The notes under the pieces: generated by a model
Databases searched by the model: none
Told to the model about the DNA's origin: nothing
The model's input: the letters and a program-made list of their open reading frames with translations, nothing else
Made by a program: the position numbers and the translations under genes
Source of the DNA: Crambe crambe
Taxonomy: Eukaryota > Porifera > Demospongiae > Poecilosclerida > Crambeidae
Length of the DNA: 64,000 nucleotides
NCBI GenBank assembly: GCA_963924555.1
Contig: OZ004588.1
Span: 1,612,001-1,676,000 of the forward strand
Direction of reading: 5' to 3'
In this document: positions 22,740 to 33,146 of the stretch, one piece after another
Layout of the letters: each line of letters opens with the position of its first letter
How positions within the stretch are numbered: position 1 is the stretch's first letter

Positions 22740-24884
22740 GTTCCGCTGAGTCACGTCGACTGTATAGCGAAGCAATGAAGCAGGGACACGTAAAGTCCCA
22801 GATCAACAAAGCCCTCCTTTATGGGGCTCCAGGAACCGGAAAATCAAGTTCAATGGACCTTTTTGTCGGTAACCCTCCAAGACAAGCCAGAGTAAGCACT
22901 CCTTTAGCTGCTCGTCCAATTACAATGATTCAAATGGGAATCACATCAAAGGAGTGGAAAAAGCTTCATCCAAAAGAACGGAAAGAAATTCTAGCAAGGG
23001 CCATATATGCTCAGCTTCATGCCAACGACACAAATTCAGGTGAAGATTGTGAGTCATCAGCTAATTCTGGTGAGAGTTCTGATTCTGATGAAATATTAAC
23101 GACTCCTGAGCATAAAGAAGCTCGTAGTAAAGAGGATAAGTCGACACGTGACGTACATCCACGAGTACACCCAGCAACTCCTTCCAGTCCAACATCTGCT
23201 AGCAAACCAAAGAAAGGTTCTCATTCGAAGGAAAAGATTTCACTGCCATCCCTTGGCACACATGATGAACTAACAAAATTATTGGATGAAATTTCCAAAT
23301 CAGATGATCTTGAAGCTTTACCTGTCTTCCGGAAAGTTAAACTAATCGATTCTGGTGGACAACCACAATTTCATGAGGTGTTACCTGTATTTCTTCGTCG
23401 CATGTCCCTCTACATATTCGTCTTCAAGTTGTCAGAAGAACTCGCCACCAAGCCCATGGTAGAGTATTTTGGGGAGGATGGGAAACGTGTGGGGACACCT
23501 TACCAATCAGCTCAGTCCAACGAGCAGCTATTGAAGCACTGCCTTCGCACTTTGCACACTCACAGATCATCTCCCGATACTAAAGGTGAGTGCTCCAAAA
23601 TCATGATCATAGGGACCCACAGGGACGAAGAACACCTGTGCACGACCGAGACAAGAGAGGAGAAGAACAAGAAGTTAGAAGAGCTGTTACTGCCGATGTT
23701 CCAAGAGGAAGTCGTCTATTACAACCTTGCAGAAAATGAGGTGATCTTTCCAGTCAATGCCAAAAATCCTGAAGAGCTTGATAAGAGTACAGCTAGAGAT
23801 ATCCAAAGTGTAGTCCTAACAAAGTGTATGCCTGATCCCATAGATGTGCCCCTTCAGTATTTCTCTTTGGAAATTATCCTTGAAGAAGTCAGCCTTTCTT
23901 TAGACAGAGGGGTATTGAGCAAAGAAGAATGCCTTAGAGCAGCAGATAAGCTTTTCTTTAATGAGCATACACTGGATGCAGCTCTCCAGTTCCTAGATGA
24001 AATTTCGTCAGTCTTTTATTTCCCCGAGGTTCTGGATGGTGTTGTATTCACTAACCCTCAAGTCCTTTTGGATAAGGTAACCGAGTTAGTGGAGATCACC
24101 TATTGCTTAAGAGAAAAGGTTGGTGGAAGAGCACTTCGTGCACTCTCTGGAGGCTGGAAGAAGTTTAAAGATCATGGCATTGTTAGCTTAGAGCTTCTGC
24201 AAGAGAAAGAGTTTAATAAGCATTATGTGCCTGATATCTTTACTCCTGTTGATCTGGTCAAGCTCTTTAGAAAGTTGCTCATCATAGCTGACTTTAGTGC
24301 TTCAGAGTACATCATGCCTGCCCTTCTTCCTGTTCTTGAAACTGAGAAGGTTAATAAATATCGCTTGTCTAACGATTCACTTGTAGCTCCTTTTGCTCTG
24401 GACTTCCCACTCGGAGGTCCTCGTCTTGGTACTTACTGCAGTCTTACTTGCTTTCTTGTCTCTAATGACAATCAGTTTCCTTGTCCTTGGAAAATAGTGT
24501 TGCTTCCTCGTTCCAGCACTCCGGCTTGCCTGAATCGAAACTGCACCCAATTCACAGTGCCAGGTTTCCCTGGCTCTGTCACTCTGATTGACACATTTAC
24601 ACATTTTGAAATACATATGCACACTGCTGAAGAAGTGTGTAGCAAGATGTGTTCCTTTGTCTCTCAAGCAATTTTTGCGGGTCTGAAGAAAGCAACAGTC
24701 ATTCTTGGCTACAACAACTCCATCCCATCAAAAGCACTTCTTTGTCCGTGTGATGTTAGTAACCCTCATATTGCCACTTTTAGAGACAGAGTTTGGACCT
24801 GCAGTCGAGACTGCAATGTGTTTGGAGTGCTTACTTCTAGACAATCACTATGGTGTGAACAAGAACATTATTCCTCTACAAATG
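22740..24884 (+). CDS. P-loop GTPase (Roc-like) plus COR-like region, large exon of GTPase-Death protein
   Basis: One 2145-bp exon, 715 codons, no stops, from a tgtag acceptor to an ACAAATG|gtatgt donor, phase 1 on both sides. Counted from the Met at 22775: Walker A is GAPGTGKS at residues 17-24, followed by an acidic Ser-rich insert at about 85-150. The G3/switch II motif is LIDSGGQPQF at about 189-198. The G4-like motif IIGTHRDEE is near 276. A COR-like region covers about 350-520 (LQFLDEISSVFYFPEV, VVFTNPQVLLDKV, LLIIADFSASEYIMPALLP). A Cys-containing region follows to about 700. The nearest known arrangement is the Roc-COR-Death of DAPK1-like ROCO proteins. It may act as a nucleotide-dependent scaffold in immune or cell-death signalling; this is inference. 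The in-frame residues before Met (SAESRRLYSEA) and the acceptor show that the Met is internal. Pieces of this exon lie decayed at 20.8-21.4 kb. Confidence 0.85.
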
Positions 24885-24891
24885 GTATGTC

Positions 24892-24968
24892 CATACATAC
24901 ATAAAAACATATACATACATACATATATACATACATACATACATACATACATACATACATACATACAT
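24892..24968. repeat. (CATA)n microsatellite
   Basis: Roughly 17 CATA units begin only 8 bp after the GTPase exon donor and fill most of the 123-bp intron. Length changes here would alter a very short intron. Confidence 0.95.
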
Positions 24969-25007
24969 TAATTCTATCTTCCTTGAATTTGATTGTTTTG
25001 CATGCAG

Positions 25008-25282
25008 CTCCATTGGACTTGAAGACTGTTCGTACTGCTTTGTGGGATGCCAGGTGCAAGTGGTATGACATTGGAGTGGAACTCGACTTGGACACAGCAA
25101 CTCTTGACTCGATCAACACTACTCACTGTAAACAAGTGGAGGACTGTTTTCGAGAGATTCTTTCTAAATGGCTTGATGTGGCAACACCTTGTCCCTCGTG
25201 GAAGGCACTGGTTAAAGCCCTGAGGTCTCCTGCTGTGGACTTTCCTCAAGTAGCCTCTAAGATTGAAAGCAAATACATTTGA
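25008..25282 (+). CDS. C-terminal Death-domain exon of the GTPase-Death gene
   Basis: It starts after a catgcag acceptor in phase 1, matching the donor of the GTPase exon 123 bp upstream, and ends at TGA 25280-25282. It encodes about 91 residues: APLDLKTVRTALWDARCKWY, DIGVELDLDTATLDSI, HCKQVEDCFREILSKWLD, PCPSWKALVKALRSP and FPQVASKIESKYI. KWYDIGVELDLD, REILSKWLD and PSWKALVKAL are the usual Death helices 2, 4 and 5. This gives the protein the order [Death]n-GTPase-COR-Death. No canonical AATAAA is seen just downstream; an AATAAG lies near 25391. Confidence 0.88.
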
Positions 25283-25486
25283 ACATTAGTTCATTCTTAT
25301 TCCCTGTTTGCATTTTAACATTGCAATTCTATCTCACAATTCTGAAATTTCAATTTATGTATGAATTTTTTGTGTTGCAATTGGATTTGAAATAAGATTT
25401 TGCACATGTTTGCGCAACTGGCATCAGTTTCACGAGTATCATGACCCTCCAAACCAAAAGAATGGATATTGTCAAGAGTATTCCTT

Positions 25487-25498
25487 TGCGCATGCGCA
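25487..25498. promoter_or_regulatory. NRF1-like box TGCGCATGCGCA
   Basis: A perfect match to the palindromic YGCGCAYGCGCR pattern known for NRF1-type factors. It is placed 200 bp after the GTPase-Death stop and just before the first unit of the 25.5-64 kb array. A variant (TGCGCATGCGTA, 43676-43687) and a degraded form (TGCGCATGGGCA, 55292-55303) precede other units, each followed within about 10-45 bp by 'gggcattat(t)t'. Confidence 0.5.
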
Positions 25499-25825
25499 TT
25501 TATGCAGATTGCAAGTGGTGGGCATTATTTAGTGTAGTAGAGCAATGTGTCTGCAATTGCGTTGGGCAGTGCTCTGATCATGAAGGCCAGTCTTAAGTCT
25601 GCCTTTGGACCGGTAAGCAACTTGTATCAGTGATGACAGATCATCTAGTGATCCACCCATGCCTATCATAGAGCCAAAGACATGTTTCTTTAAGTCGGTG
25701 TGTATTTGGGTTGAACATTTGTGATGATGATGCTCTCCCAGGGTGTTATTAAAGTATGTAAAGACTATGGGAGTGACAACCCCTATGCTAGTACTCACTC
25801 TAACTGAGCCCCTCTCCCTTGCAGG

Positions 25826-25914
25826 GTTCCTGCACCATCTGTATGCCTGGGGACCTCCTATATGCCATAACTCCCTCTACCCCTTCATCCCTGAGGAACA
25901 AGTCTTTAGTCAGT
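25826..25914 (+). CDS. candidate micro-exon (FLHHLYAWGPP type)
   Basis: After a cccttgcag acceptor the frame opens as FLHHLYAWGPPICHNSLYPF, then IPEEQVFSQ and stop. Related blocks with 'gaatgtctgggaacctac' and 'ccctgctgaacaagtt' recur at about 36510, 43985, 46820, 52770 and 62435. At 44027-44099 a shifted frame continues as MNKYQKFLKSWRDLCEITSH before a cag|gtatgt donor, which is also present here at about 25977. Frame differences between copies indicate decay. Function unknown. Confidence 0.35.
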
Positions 25915-26940
25915 AGTAGTTGCTGGAGGCTTTAGAGGTTTATCTGTGAGATTACTGGTCAGGACTCCCCACATAACAGGTATGTGCAGTACATCTATTA
26001 TTAACCCCTCCCTCCCCCTATTATGTATATCGCTTCACCCCTACTATGAGAGAGTTTATAGACCATATGGCCAGAGACCCTTTATAGAGTGACACTGCAG
26101 AAACTTGAATTCAAATGTTGAGGTGTCTATTCAGATTGAGCAGTTGTTACAGTAGATATGATCATTCATTTTTCGTTCACTATGCCTTCTCCTTCCCCCC
26201 CTCCCTTTCTGTGATCCTTCTACCTAGTGTCAGCAACTGTGCTGCACCCTCAGGCTCGGACCATTCACAGTCATGTCTTGACAATATATCTTGACCTTCC
26301 ACCATTTTATTATGGCAGACAAAATGGCAAAATGTCCACAGATACTTGAATCAATATTGAGTCATTCATCTGATTGTACATGTGACATTAAGATGTTGTA
26401 CTGTCAGTGTTTGGTATTTAACTGGAAATTAACAGCTGACTGGATGTTATTTAGAGCACCACACCATTACACATCACCAGGTCATCATTAGCCTGAGTGT
26501 TATGATGTCATGTGACAGTAGCATATTGGCAGTACACACAAACCCCTTGCTTACCAATGTCTACTCATACGTTACTGTTGCCTTACTGAATATGATGTGA
26601 CCTTAATGAAGTTGTTTAAATGATGTGCGTTCATGATAATTAGGGATTTATGGAAGCATTGAAGGCTGGCTTGGATAGCATCAAAGTCATCTTTATACAA
26701 ATATGCCAGACATCCTTTTGTGTATAATATTAGCAAGTGTGGATTTACAGTGTTCACCCTTCCTCTCCCCCTCCACCTCTATAAGTTATTCCTCACTTGT
26801 TTATACTTCCACACCTTTGTTTCAACTGCTGCATGCCACTTATGTGCAGTGCATTACATTTTCTTAGGTACATTATAACATATGTCTTCTGATTGCCCCT
26901 CCCTCTCTCTATATATTGTCCCATCGCACTTAGTCCCTAG

Positions 26941-27006
26941 CATGGATAGTGTTGAGAGAGAGTTCGTAGACCTGAACACCTCATGGCCCACCACTGTCAA
27001 TCTATG
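26941..27006 (+). CDS. candidate micro-exon MDS-type, 66 bp
   Basis: Acceptor agtccctag, then C ATG GAT AGT..., donor CTATG|gtaagt. Entry and exit are both phase 2. The peptide is MDSVEREFVDLNTSWPTTVN plus LW. The same block recurs with variations at 28191, 36208, 37108, 38611, 40429, 44217, 46517, 46959, 48117, 53017, 53917, 62080 and 62691. Many copies have changed the acceptor (for example ctctcATGG at 46516) or the coding length. In other copies the frame runs on without a donor into '...FCTYDFLMLRPFTQLMCIEW'. Confidence 0.4.
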
Positions 27007-27239
27007 GTAAGTTTTGAGATTGACTATTCTGTTTTCGACTTTCTGGTGTTGAGACCCTTTACCCATTTTTGATCTTTTTGAACCTTCTCTTGCTTAAATT
27101 CATGTAGTCATTTGTGACATTATTACTATATGACACTCTAATGTTGAGACCCTTTACCCAGCTGATGTGCATGGAGTGGCAGTATAGGAACTTGACTTGT
27201 TCCTTTCTGTTTCATAATGGCTCCCTTTATCAAGCCAGT

Positions 27240-27898
27240 ATGTTTTTAGGCTGAGAATGAATTTATTTTAGGAGGGTGTGCTCTAATATGAATCCATGCA
27301 TAGTCCGAGCATGTTTCAACTGAACCCAGAAAGTGCTGAAGTCACAGGAATGTAGAACCTTGAGTATTAAATGCTCTGTGTGCCCCCCAGATCAGGTTTT
27401 ACTCTGGGGCTATCACATGTTGAACACACACACACACACTCTATAGGGTTTCAATACGAATCTTCCAAAAAGGGGGAACCACTTGAAGCCCCTCTCCCTT
27501 CAAAATAATTAGTAGCAAAGCCATTAAGAGACCACCTCTATTTAAAGACTACATTTTCCACTGTATAGCTACATGAATTCTTATCACCACATCATCTCAA
27601 GAGAGAATGCAAGTATCAGACATCATGCAATAAGCTTCAGTCCCAAGTTGTACGTATCAATGGGGCATACAGACAATGCACTTATTAACCCTTTGCTTGG
27701 TAAAGTCTTGATGAAGTAGTTTGAATTACATATGGTGGGCATTATTATATGACAGTATCAGGTAGAAATCCTTAAATCATGCTTTTAATAATGAAACTTT
27801 GTCATTTAAGGTATTATTTGTGGTGTGAATGACCTTACTTGGTCACTTTCCTTCCACATGTGATTTTCTTTTGATATTGTTTTTGAGCATTGATATTG

Positions 27899-27974
<76 letters not shown>

Positions 27975-28341
27975 TGCCTCTTTGAGGTCGTAATAAACTA
28001 TATAATTATGTACCAACATGTGGAATCATGTCCTCTATGCCTCTTTTCCAGCTTCCCCCTTTAGAATACAGAAGGGTATCAATATGCCAACTTTATATCC
28101 CAGTCAGAGGTACATATAATCAATACGTCTTCTGATTGCCCCTCCCTCCCCCTATAATGCTGTCCCATCTCACTTCATCCCCTGCATACATGGATAGTGC
28201 CTATGTAGAGTTTGTAGACTTGAGCACCTCATGGCTGGCCGGCTCACCCCTGTCATCTGGATGACTATATTCTGCACTTATGACTTTCTAAAGTTTGCCC
28301 ACTTAGCCTAACTTGCTAAGGAAATGGAGTGGTGTATCCTC
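27240..28341. repeat. segmental repeat, about 1.1 kb, copy 1 of 3
   Basis: It is nearly co-linear with 47210-48290 and 62925-63750: same order of 'ggagggtgtgctctaatatg', the 'ccattaagagaccacctcta' block, 'caatgcacttattaaccctt' or variant, a (CT)n tract, 'ccaacatgtggaatc', and 'tggatgactatattctgcac'. Differences are mainly small indels and (CT)n length, so these are recent duplications. Confidence 0.85.
27901..27974. repeat. (CT)n followed by poly-C
   Basis: About 20 CT units then about 34 C. The paralogous tracts at 47856-47915 and 63406-63454 are pure CT without the C run, so the poly-C arose or expanded only here, or is a sequencing artefact. Confidence 0.9.
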
Positions 28342-29217
28342 ATAATATATCCCACCTAATACATTTACTCCCATAGAGAAAAGTGCTCTTACTGTCATAA
28401 ATTCCCTCCCTTAGGGTAAAGTGCGTTTATGACTCATAAACGCACTGTTCCCCAGGCTATGAATAACAACAGTTTTAGGTTTTCTGAAGCTGACTATTGG
28501 AAGAAGATGATATGAAGATAATGATCAGATAGAATTGTTACTAAAGAATCTATTTCTGTCTCTGTATTATGTTGGTAGTTTATAGCTGACTATTGGAAGA
28601 AGATGATTATGAAGATAACATTGTCATTAGCTAACTATAACTAATGAATCTATTTCTGTCTCTGGGTAGTTTATAGCTGATTATTGGAAAATGAAGAAGT
28701 CATCTGGTGCTGGGTCACAAGGAAATTTCATATTTCTTGCAATTTTCCACTGAAAGAAATTATTCTCTAAGGCCCATTTGGTGTTTTTGCAGTGTTTTTT
28801 GGTGTCATACCTTTCGCTAGCTTAGCTAGTTCACTGTCGCTAGCAAACACAAAATGTGGGTGGAGGAACTCGTTAATAGCCGGCATGGGAGGAGTTCGAG
28901 TTGAGCCTCGTAGTCATCGTAGTCTTCGTAAACGGGCTCGAGAGCACAAGGCTCTGTAGAGTTGGCGTCTGAACAACCGCACATCCCGGGAGAGGGACAA
29001 TCCATGGCAGGAGTTTTTGTTTTGTTTCGTAACTAAGGGGTAGCTATTATATATAGCTAAAACTACAGACCGACCAATGAAATTGTGTGCCCTGGGGATA
29101 TATAATGGTAGTCCTGGTGATTATGGCCAAATAAACAACCTTATCCTCGGGCTGCGCCCTCGGATTCAGTTATTTATTGGCCATAATCACCAGACTACCA
29201 TGTTCTAACTATTACAT
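28342..29217. mobile_element. insertion specific to unit A with internal hairpins
   Basis: Compared with 48270-48300 (ctcataatagcactttcagt), unit A has about 875 extra bp at this point. Inside are a 13-bp-arm palindrome (agtgcgtttatga / tcataaacgcact, 28433-28459) and a tandem repeat of about 95 bp (gctgactattggaagaaga at 28488 and 28585, and a third partial at 28675). There is also a strong hairpin at 29105-29203 with arms atggtagtc-tggtgattat and a CTCGGGCTGCGCCCTCGG loop. The borders are approximate and no coding frame was seen. It may be several nested non-autonomous elements. Confidence 0.55.
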
Positions 29218-29522
29218 AGCACTTTCAGTCAATATGAGTTTCTGTTTCAATATGAATCCCTTTCTATTATCTTGTATCAAACCATTATTAGTTGAGCCTG
29301 CTGCAAACTGAATAAAGTGTGTGATATTATCTGATAAGCAACTCTGAGACATTTCAGTTTTCAGTAAAATTGTATGCTCTCGTATAATATAGAACCTTCC
29401 TCCATTTAAAGATCAAACGTGTGTTAGTGAACTGGAAGTAGTTAGAATCTCTTCCAGAATTGTATGCTCAGCTGGTCACTACACTGTTTAAAAAAGTTTT
29501 AAAGTTGAGATAACATGGGAAA

Positions 29523-29550
29523 TCCCCCCCCCCCCCCCCCCCCCCCCCCT
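29523..29550. repeat. poly-C tract
   Basis: About 27 C in a row in the upstream intron of the basic micro-exon. Similar tracts are at 31484-31500, 38409-38432 and 50291-50310. Lengths are unreliable. Confidence 0.85.
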
Positions 29551-29691
29551 CAACACAAAACATGCACATGATGTGTTGCTGCAATCACTAGTAGTTGATG
29601 TTTTTATACAATTTTTTGACCAAAAACACCCCCACCCACATTTTTTTTCATTATTCTAACTAATCACTGTATGTTGTGTATGCAATTGCAG

Positions 29692-29753
29692 AATGAGATG
29701 ATGAGGAAGAGGAGCAGTCGTAATCGTCCCTCTAAAAGAACAAACCCTTACAG
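29692..29753 (+). CDS. basic micro-exon copy 1 (62 bp)
   Basis: Acceptor tgcaattgcag, donor TTACAG|gtaacc. Only one frame is open (phase 0 in). The peptide is NEMMRKRSSRNRPSKRTNPY and is Lys/Arg-rich, like a nuclear localisation signal. Compared with the 71-bp form it has lost 9 bp (aagtcctca), which keeps the frame. Confidence 0.45.
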
Positions 29754-30088
29754 GTAACCATCAATCCTTCTCACCTTATGATGCTTGTACTGTGTTTCTT
29801 TAAAGTCCATAAAAGAAATTCCTTTTTGATGTGGTTTTTGTGATTCAAGCCTCTTTGTGGTTGTATGTACTAGCATGTGGAATCATACTCTTATCCTGCT
29901 CCCCTTTAGAAGGTGCCAGTACATTATGTTTTCTATGGCTCAAAAGATATCAATGTGCCACCTTTTTCCATGCTAAACAAAGTGTTGATATGCCACCCCT
30001 CCCGTGCTGTCCTTTCTATTCAACCTCAATACATTTTCTACTAACTCCTTCATATCCACCAACATCCTGTTGTCAATAATTATGTTAA

Positions 30089-31116
30089 AGGGTAGGTGAA
30101 ATGAAAATTTTTTTTTACATTTTTGGGTTGTTTTGTATGCCTACATTACTGGGAAAAAATATGAGAAGCATTGGTTGAAATCTCACGGAGAAAATAGCAG
30201 TAGAAGTTGACAATTTTATTTACATCCTGTTTTGGGCGGGGCTTACTTGTGATGTCATAGAGGGAACTCATTGTACAATCCCTATTGAAAATAATAAAAA
30301 TGCTGGAGTCTGTATTTCACACATGGTTCAGTGTATTCCCTCCAAACTTTACACAAGTTAATCTTAGAGTATGCTAAAAGTTATGCCAATATTTGAAGCT
30401 CATGCCTGTTACCAAAGGTGAGATATTCAAGAAATCACTTCAAAATGTAGAAACAAGCACTCAGAGCTGATGGCCAGCTTGTCATGCTATAGGTAGGGAG
30501 CTAGAATTCTCAGATAGACTTACTGGAGCATGTGTGAGTTATACATATATAGCACAAGGCATCATACCTACTAGCTGTCAAACTAAGCTTAGGGCTAGGG
30601 CTAGGCATCATCTTTTATGCTGTATAGCTCACACATGTTCCAGTATATCTAAGATAGCTCACACATACTCCAGTAAGTCTATCTAAGACTTTTAAGCCCC
30701 TACCTACAGCATACTAGATTGGTCATCAGCTCAAAAAGCCTATTTTTATATCTTGTATGCAGTGAAGGATATCTCACCTTTGATCAGAGGCATGGACTTT
30801 AAACTTTGTTACAACCTTTAACATACCCTAGCATTTGTTAGTGCAAACTTTGGAGTGGAAATATCAAACCTTATATGAAATACAGACTCCAATATTTGTA
30901 TTATTTTCAATAGGGGTTATACAATGAATTCCCTCTATGACATCACAAGTAAGCCCCGCCCCAAATAGGATATAAATGAAATGGCCAACTTCTACTGCTA
31001 TTTTCTCAGTGAGACTTCAACCAATGCTTCTCATATTTCTTCCCAGTAATGTAGGCATACAAAACAACCCAAAAATGTAATAAACTGAGAAATAATTTTT
31101 TCATTTCACCTACCCT
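30089..31116. mobile_element. TTAA-flanked foldback element, 1028 bp
   Basis: It is flanked by TTAA at 30085-30088 and 31117-31120. The empty site is at 49413-49416, where unit C reads ...aattatgTTAAtatccc without the insert. The ends are AGGGTAGGTGAAATG and its complement. Both arms are about 500 bp and pair along nearly their whole length, for example gacatcacaagtaagccccg on the right against cggggcttacttgtgatgtc on the left. Non-coding. The TTAA target suggests mobilisation by a piggyBac- or Kolobok-type transposase; this is inference. Confidence 0.88.
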
Positions 31117-33103
31117 TTAATATCCCATGCAGGAGAAATGCTACTGTGTCAGGGCTCACAATAACTGTCAGTCACAGCACATTTGTCTGGTCATTTTCTG
31201 CCTTTGTCTGACCAATTTCATATTGATGGAGTATCTTATAGTAAAAGACCAGGTAAGGGGTTAATCCTATGGGTACAACCAACCATGTATAGACAGTAAT
31301 TCTCTGAGAGTGCAAGTACTCAGAGTACTTATGTTCTATACAACATAATGAGCCCTTTGATGTGTGAGATAATCCCTACACACTTACCTCATCCTGTTTC
31401 AATTCCAGGGTCTTCCCTCATACCTCCCAATCACTATGACTTCGAACCATAGGCTATCAGTATATCTTCATCTTCTTATTGCCCCCCCCCCCCCCCCCCC
31501 ATCTTACTAGTGTTTGTAGACCTGAACATCTCATGGCACATCCCTGTTGATCTAGAGGTTGACATTGACTATTCTGAACTTGTGATTTTCTAATGTTGAA
31601 AACTCATTAAGCAGGAATTTGACTTCAAATGTTAAGATGTCTGAGAGTGGAATGGGAAAATATGCTGCACTTAGTAAGTGTTGTCTGTGTCTTGATCAGC
31701 ACTCTCATGTGTCTGTGCATTATTTAGAAGTTTGAGTATCATGATGCTAGTGTGTGTGACTGCCCCAGACAGATTGGACACAACCCTTTAGAGCATATCC
31801 TCCATTGGTTGGTATGTACGTATATGAAATTTCTGCCAGGTTGGGACTGTCACAATTAATGACTACAGCACATACGTAAAGTATGACATAGTGTTAAGAT
31901 ATCATGTGACAGGTGAGTTGCATAACATCTCTACAGAGGACAAAAGGTTGGGTCCCAAGTGTGTCAGGTTCCACTGCAATAATCTCTATCCCAGTCCAAT
32001 ATGTCTTCTGATTGCCCCTCCCTCCCCCAATAATTACATTGTCCCATCTCACTTTGTCCCTAGCATCACTTTGCATCTAGCATTGATAGTGAACACTTCA
32101 TGCCCCACCCTTTTCTTTCTAGATGGTTTAACTTTCTATTGATTATACGAGACTTTATATCATCCATTTAAAATTAATTTGAGTGTAGCTTTGATAAAGA
32201 TTTGAGGAGGGTGTGCTACTTTATGGATTCATAATACGAGCATGTTACTGATGGCCTTTTCCCCATGGTAGTTTCATGGTAATTGTTGTCAACCATGTAG
32301 TGGAGTAAATCCATAGTGGACCTTACAGTTTTATTCTCTATCCATATGTAATCGACTGTCTTAAAATTGTATGATGATGTTCATGCACCCCCTTTCCCAT
32401 ATTACATATTGGTTCTTAATGATGCTCACCCTTGGAGGTACATAATACATTGGATGCTGCTCACCCACCTTCCTGTACTATTACATTGATGCTCACATAT
32501 TCTGTGCAATTTAAACCTTTTGCCTTTATATCTTTGAATTAATGGAATGCCTTTGATGTGTGAGATAATCCCTACACACTTACCTCAGCTTGTTTCAATT
32601 TCAGGGTCTTCCCTCATACCTCCCAATCACTGACTTATAAGCTGTAAATTGATTATGGCCCTTAATGGATTGACCCTTTGACCTTTGCCCCATCTCATTT
32701 TATCACTAGCATGACATGGATAGTGGTTTATAGACCTGAGCACCTCATTGTTATTCTCAATTGTTGGTTGTGTCACGTCATTCTAATGTTGAGACCCTTT
32801 ACCCACTCTAGTTGAGGTCACTTTCAGTCTATATGATTGTTCACTTTCTGTTTCAGTTCTCCTTTATATAGTATTATAAAACATGAGCTTAGCTTTGATA
32901 GAGATTTGAGAAGGGTGTGCTACAATATGGATTCACAATCCGAGCATGTTAGTGATTGTCTTTTATTTTTCAGACTGAACCATGGGCCATGGTAACTGTT
33001 GTCAACTATGAAGTGAAGTAAATTCATAATGGACCTTGTAGTTTTTATTCTCTATCCATATGTAATCAATGGTCTTAAAATTGTATTTTCTAGGGATTCA
33101 TGT

Positions 33104-33107
33104 GTGT

Positions 33108-33138
<31 letters not shown>

Positions 33139-33146
33139 GGGGGGGG
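33104..33146. repeat. (GT)n then poly-G
   Basis: About nine GT units followed by about 25 G, the same compound design as at 16037. Confidence 0.9.

Noticed and set aside
24868-25119. Minus-strand frames rich in Met-Tyr-Val-Cys near 24.9 kb
   Set aside because: Translation of the CATA microsatellite opposite a well-supported Death exon.
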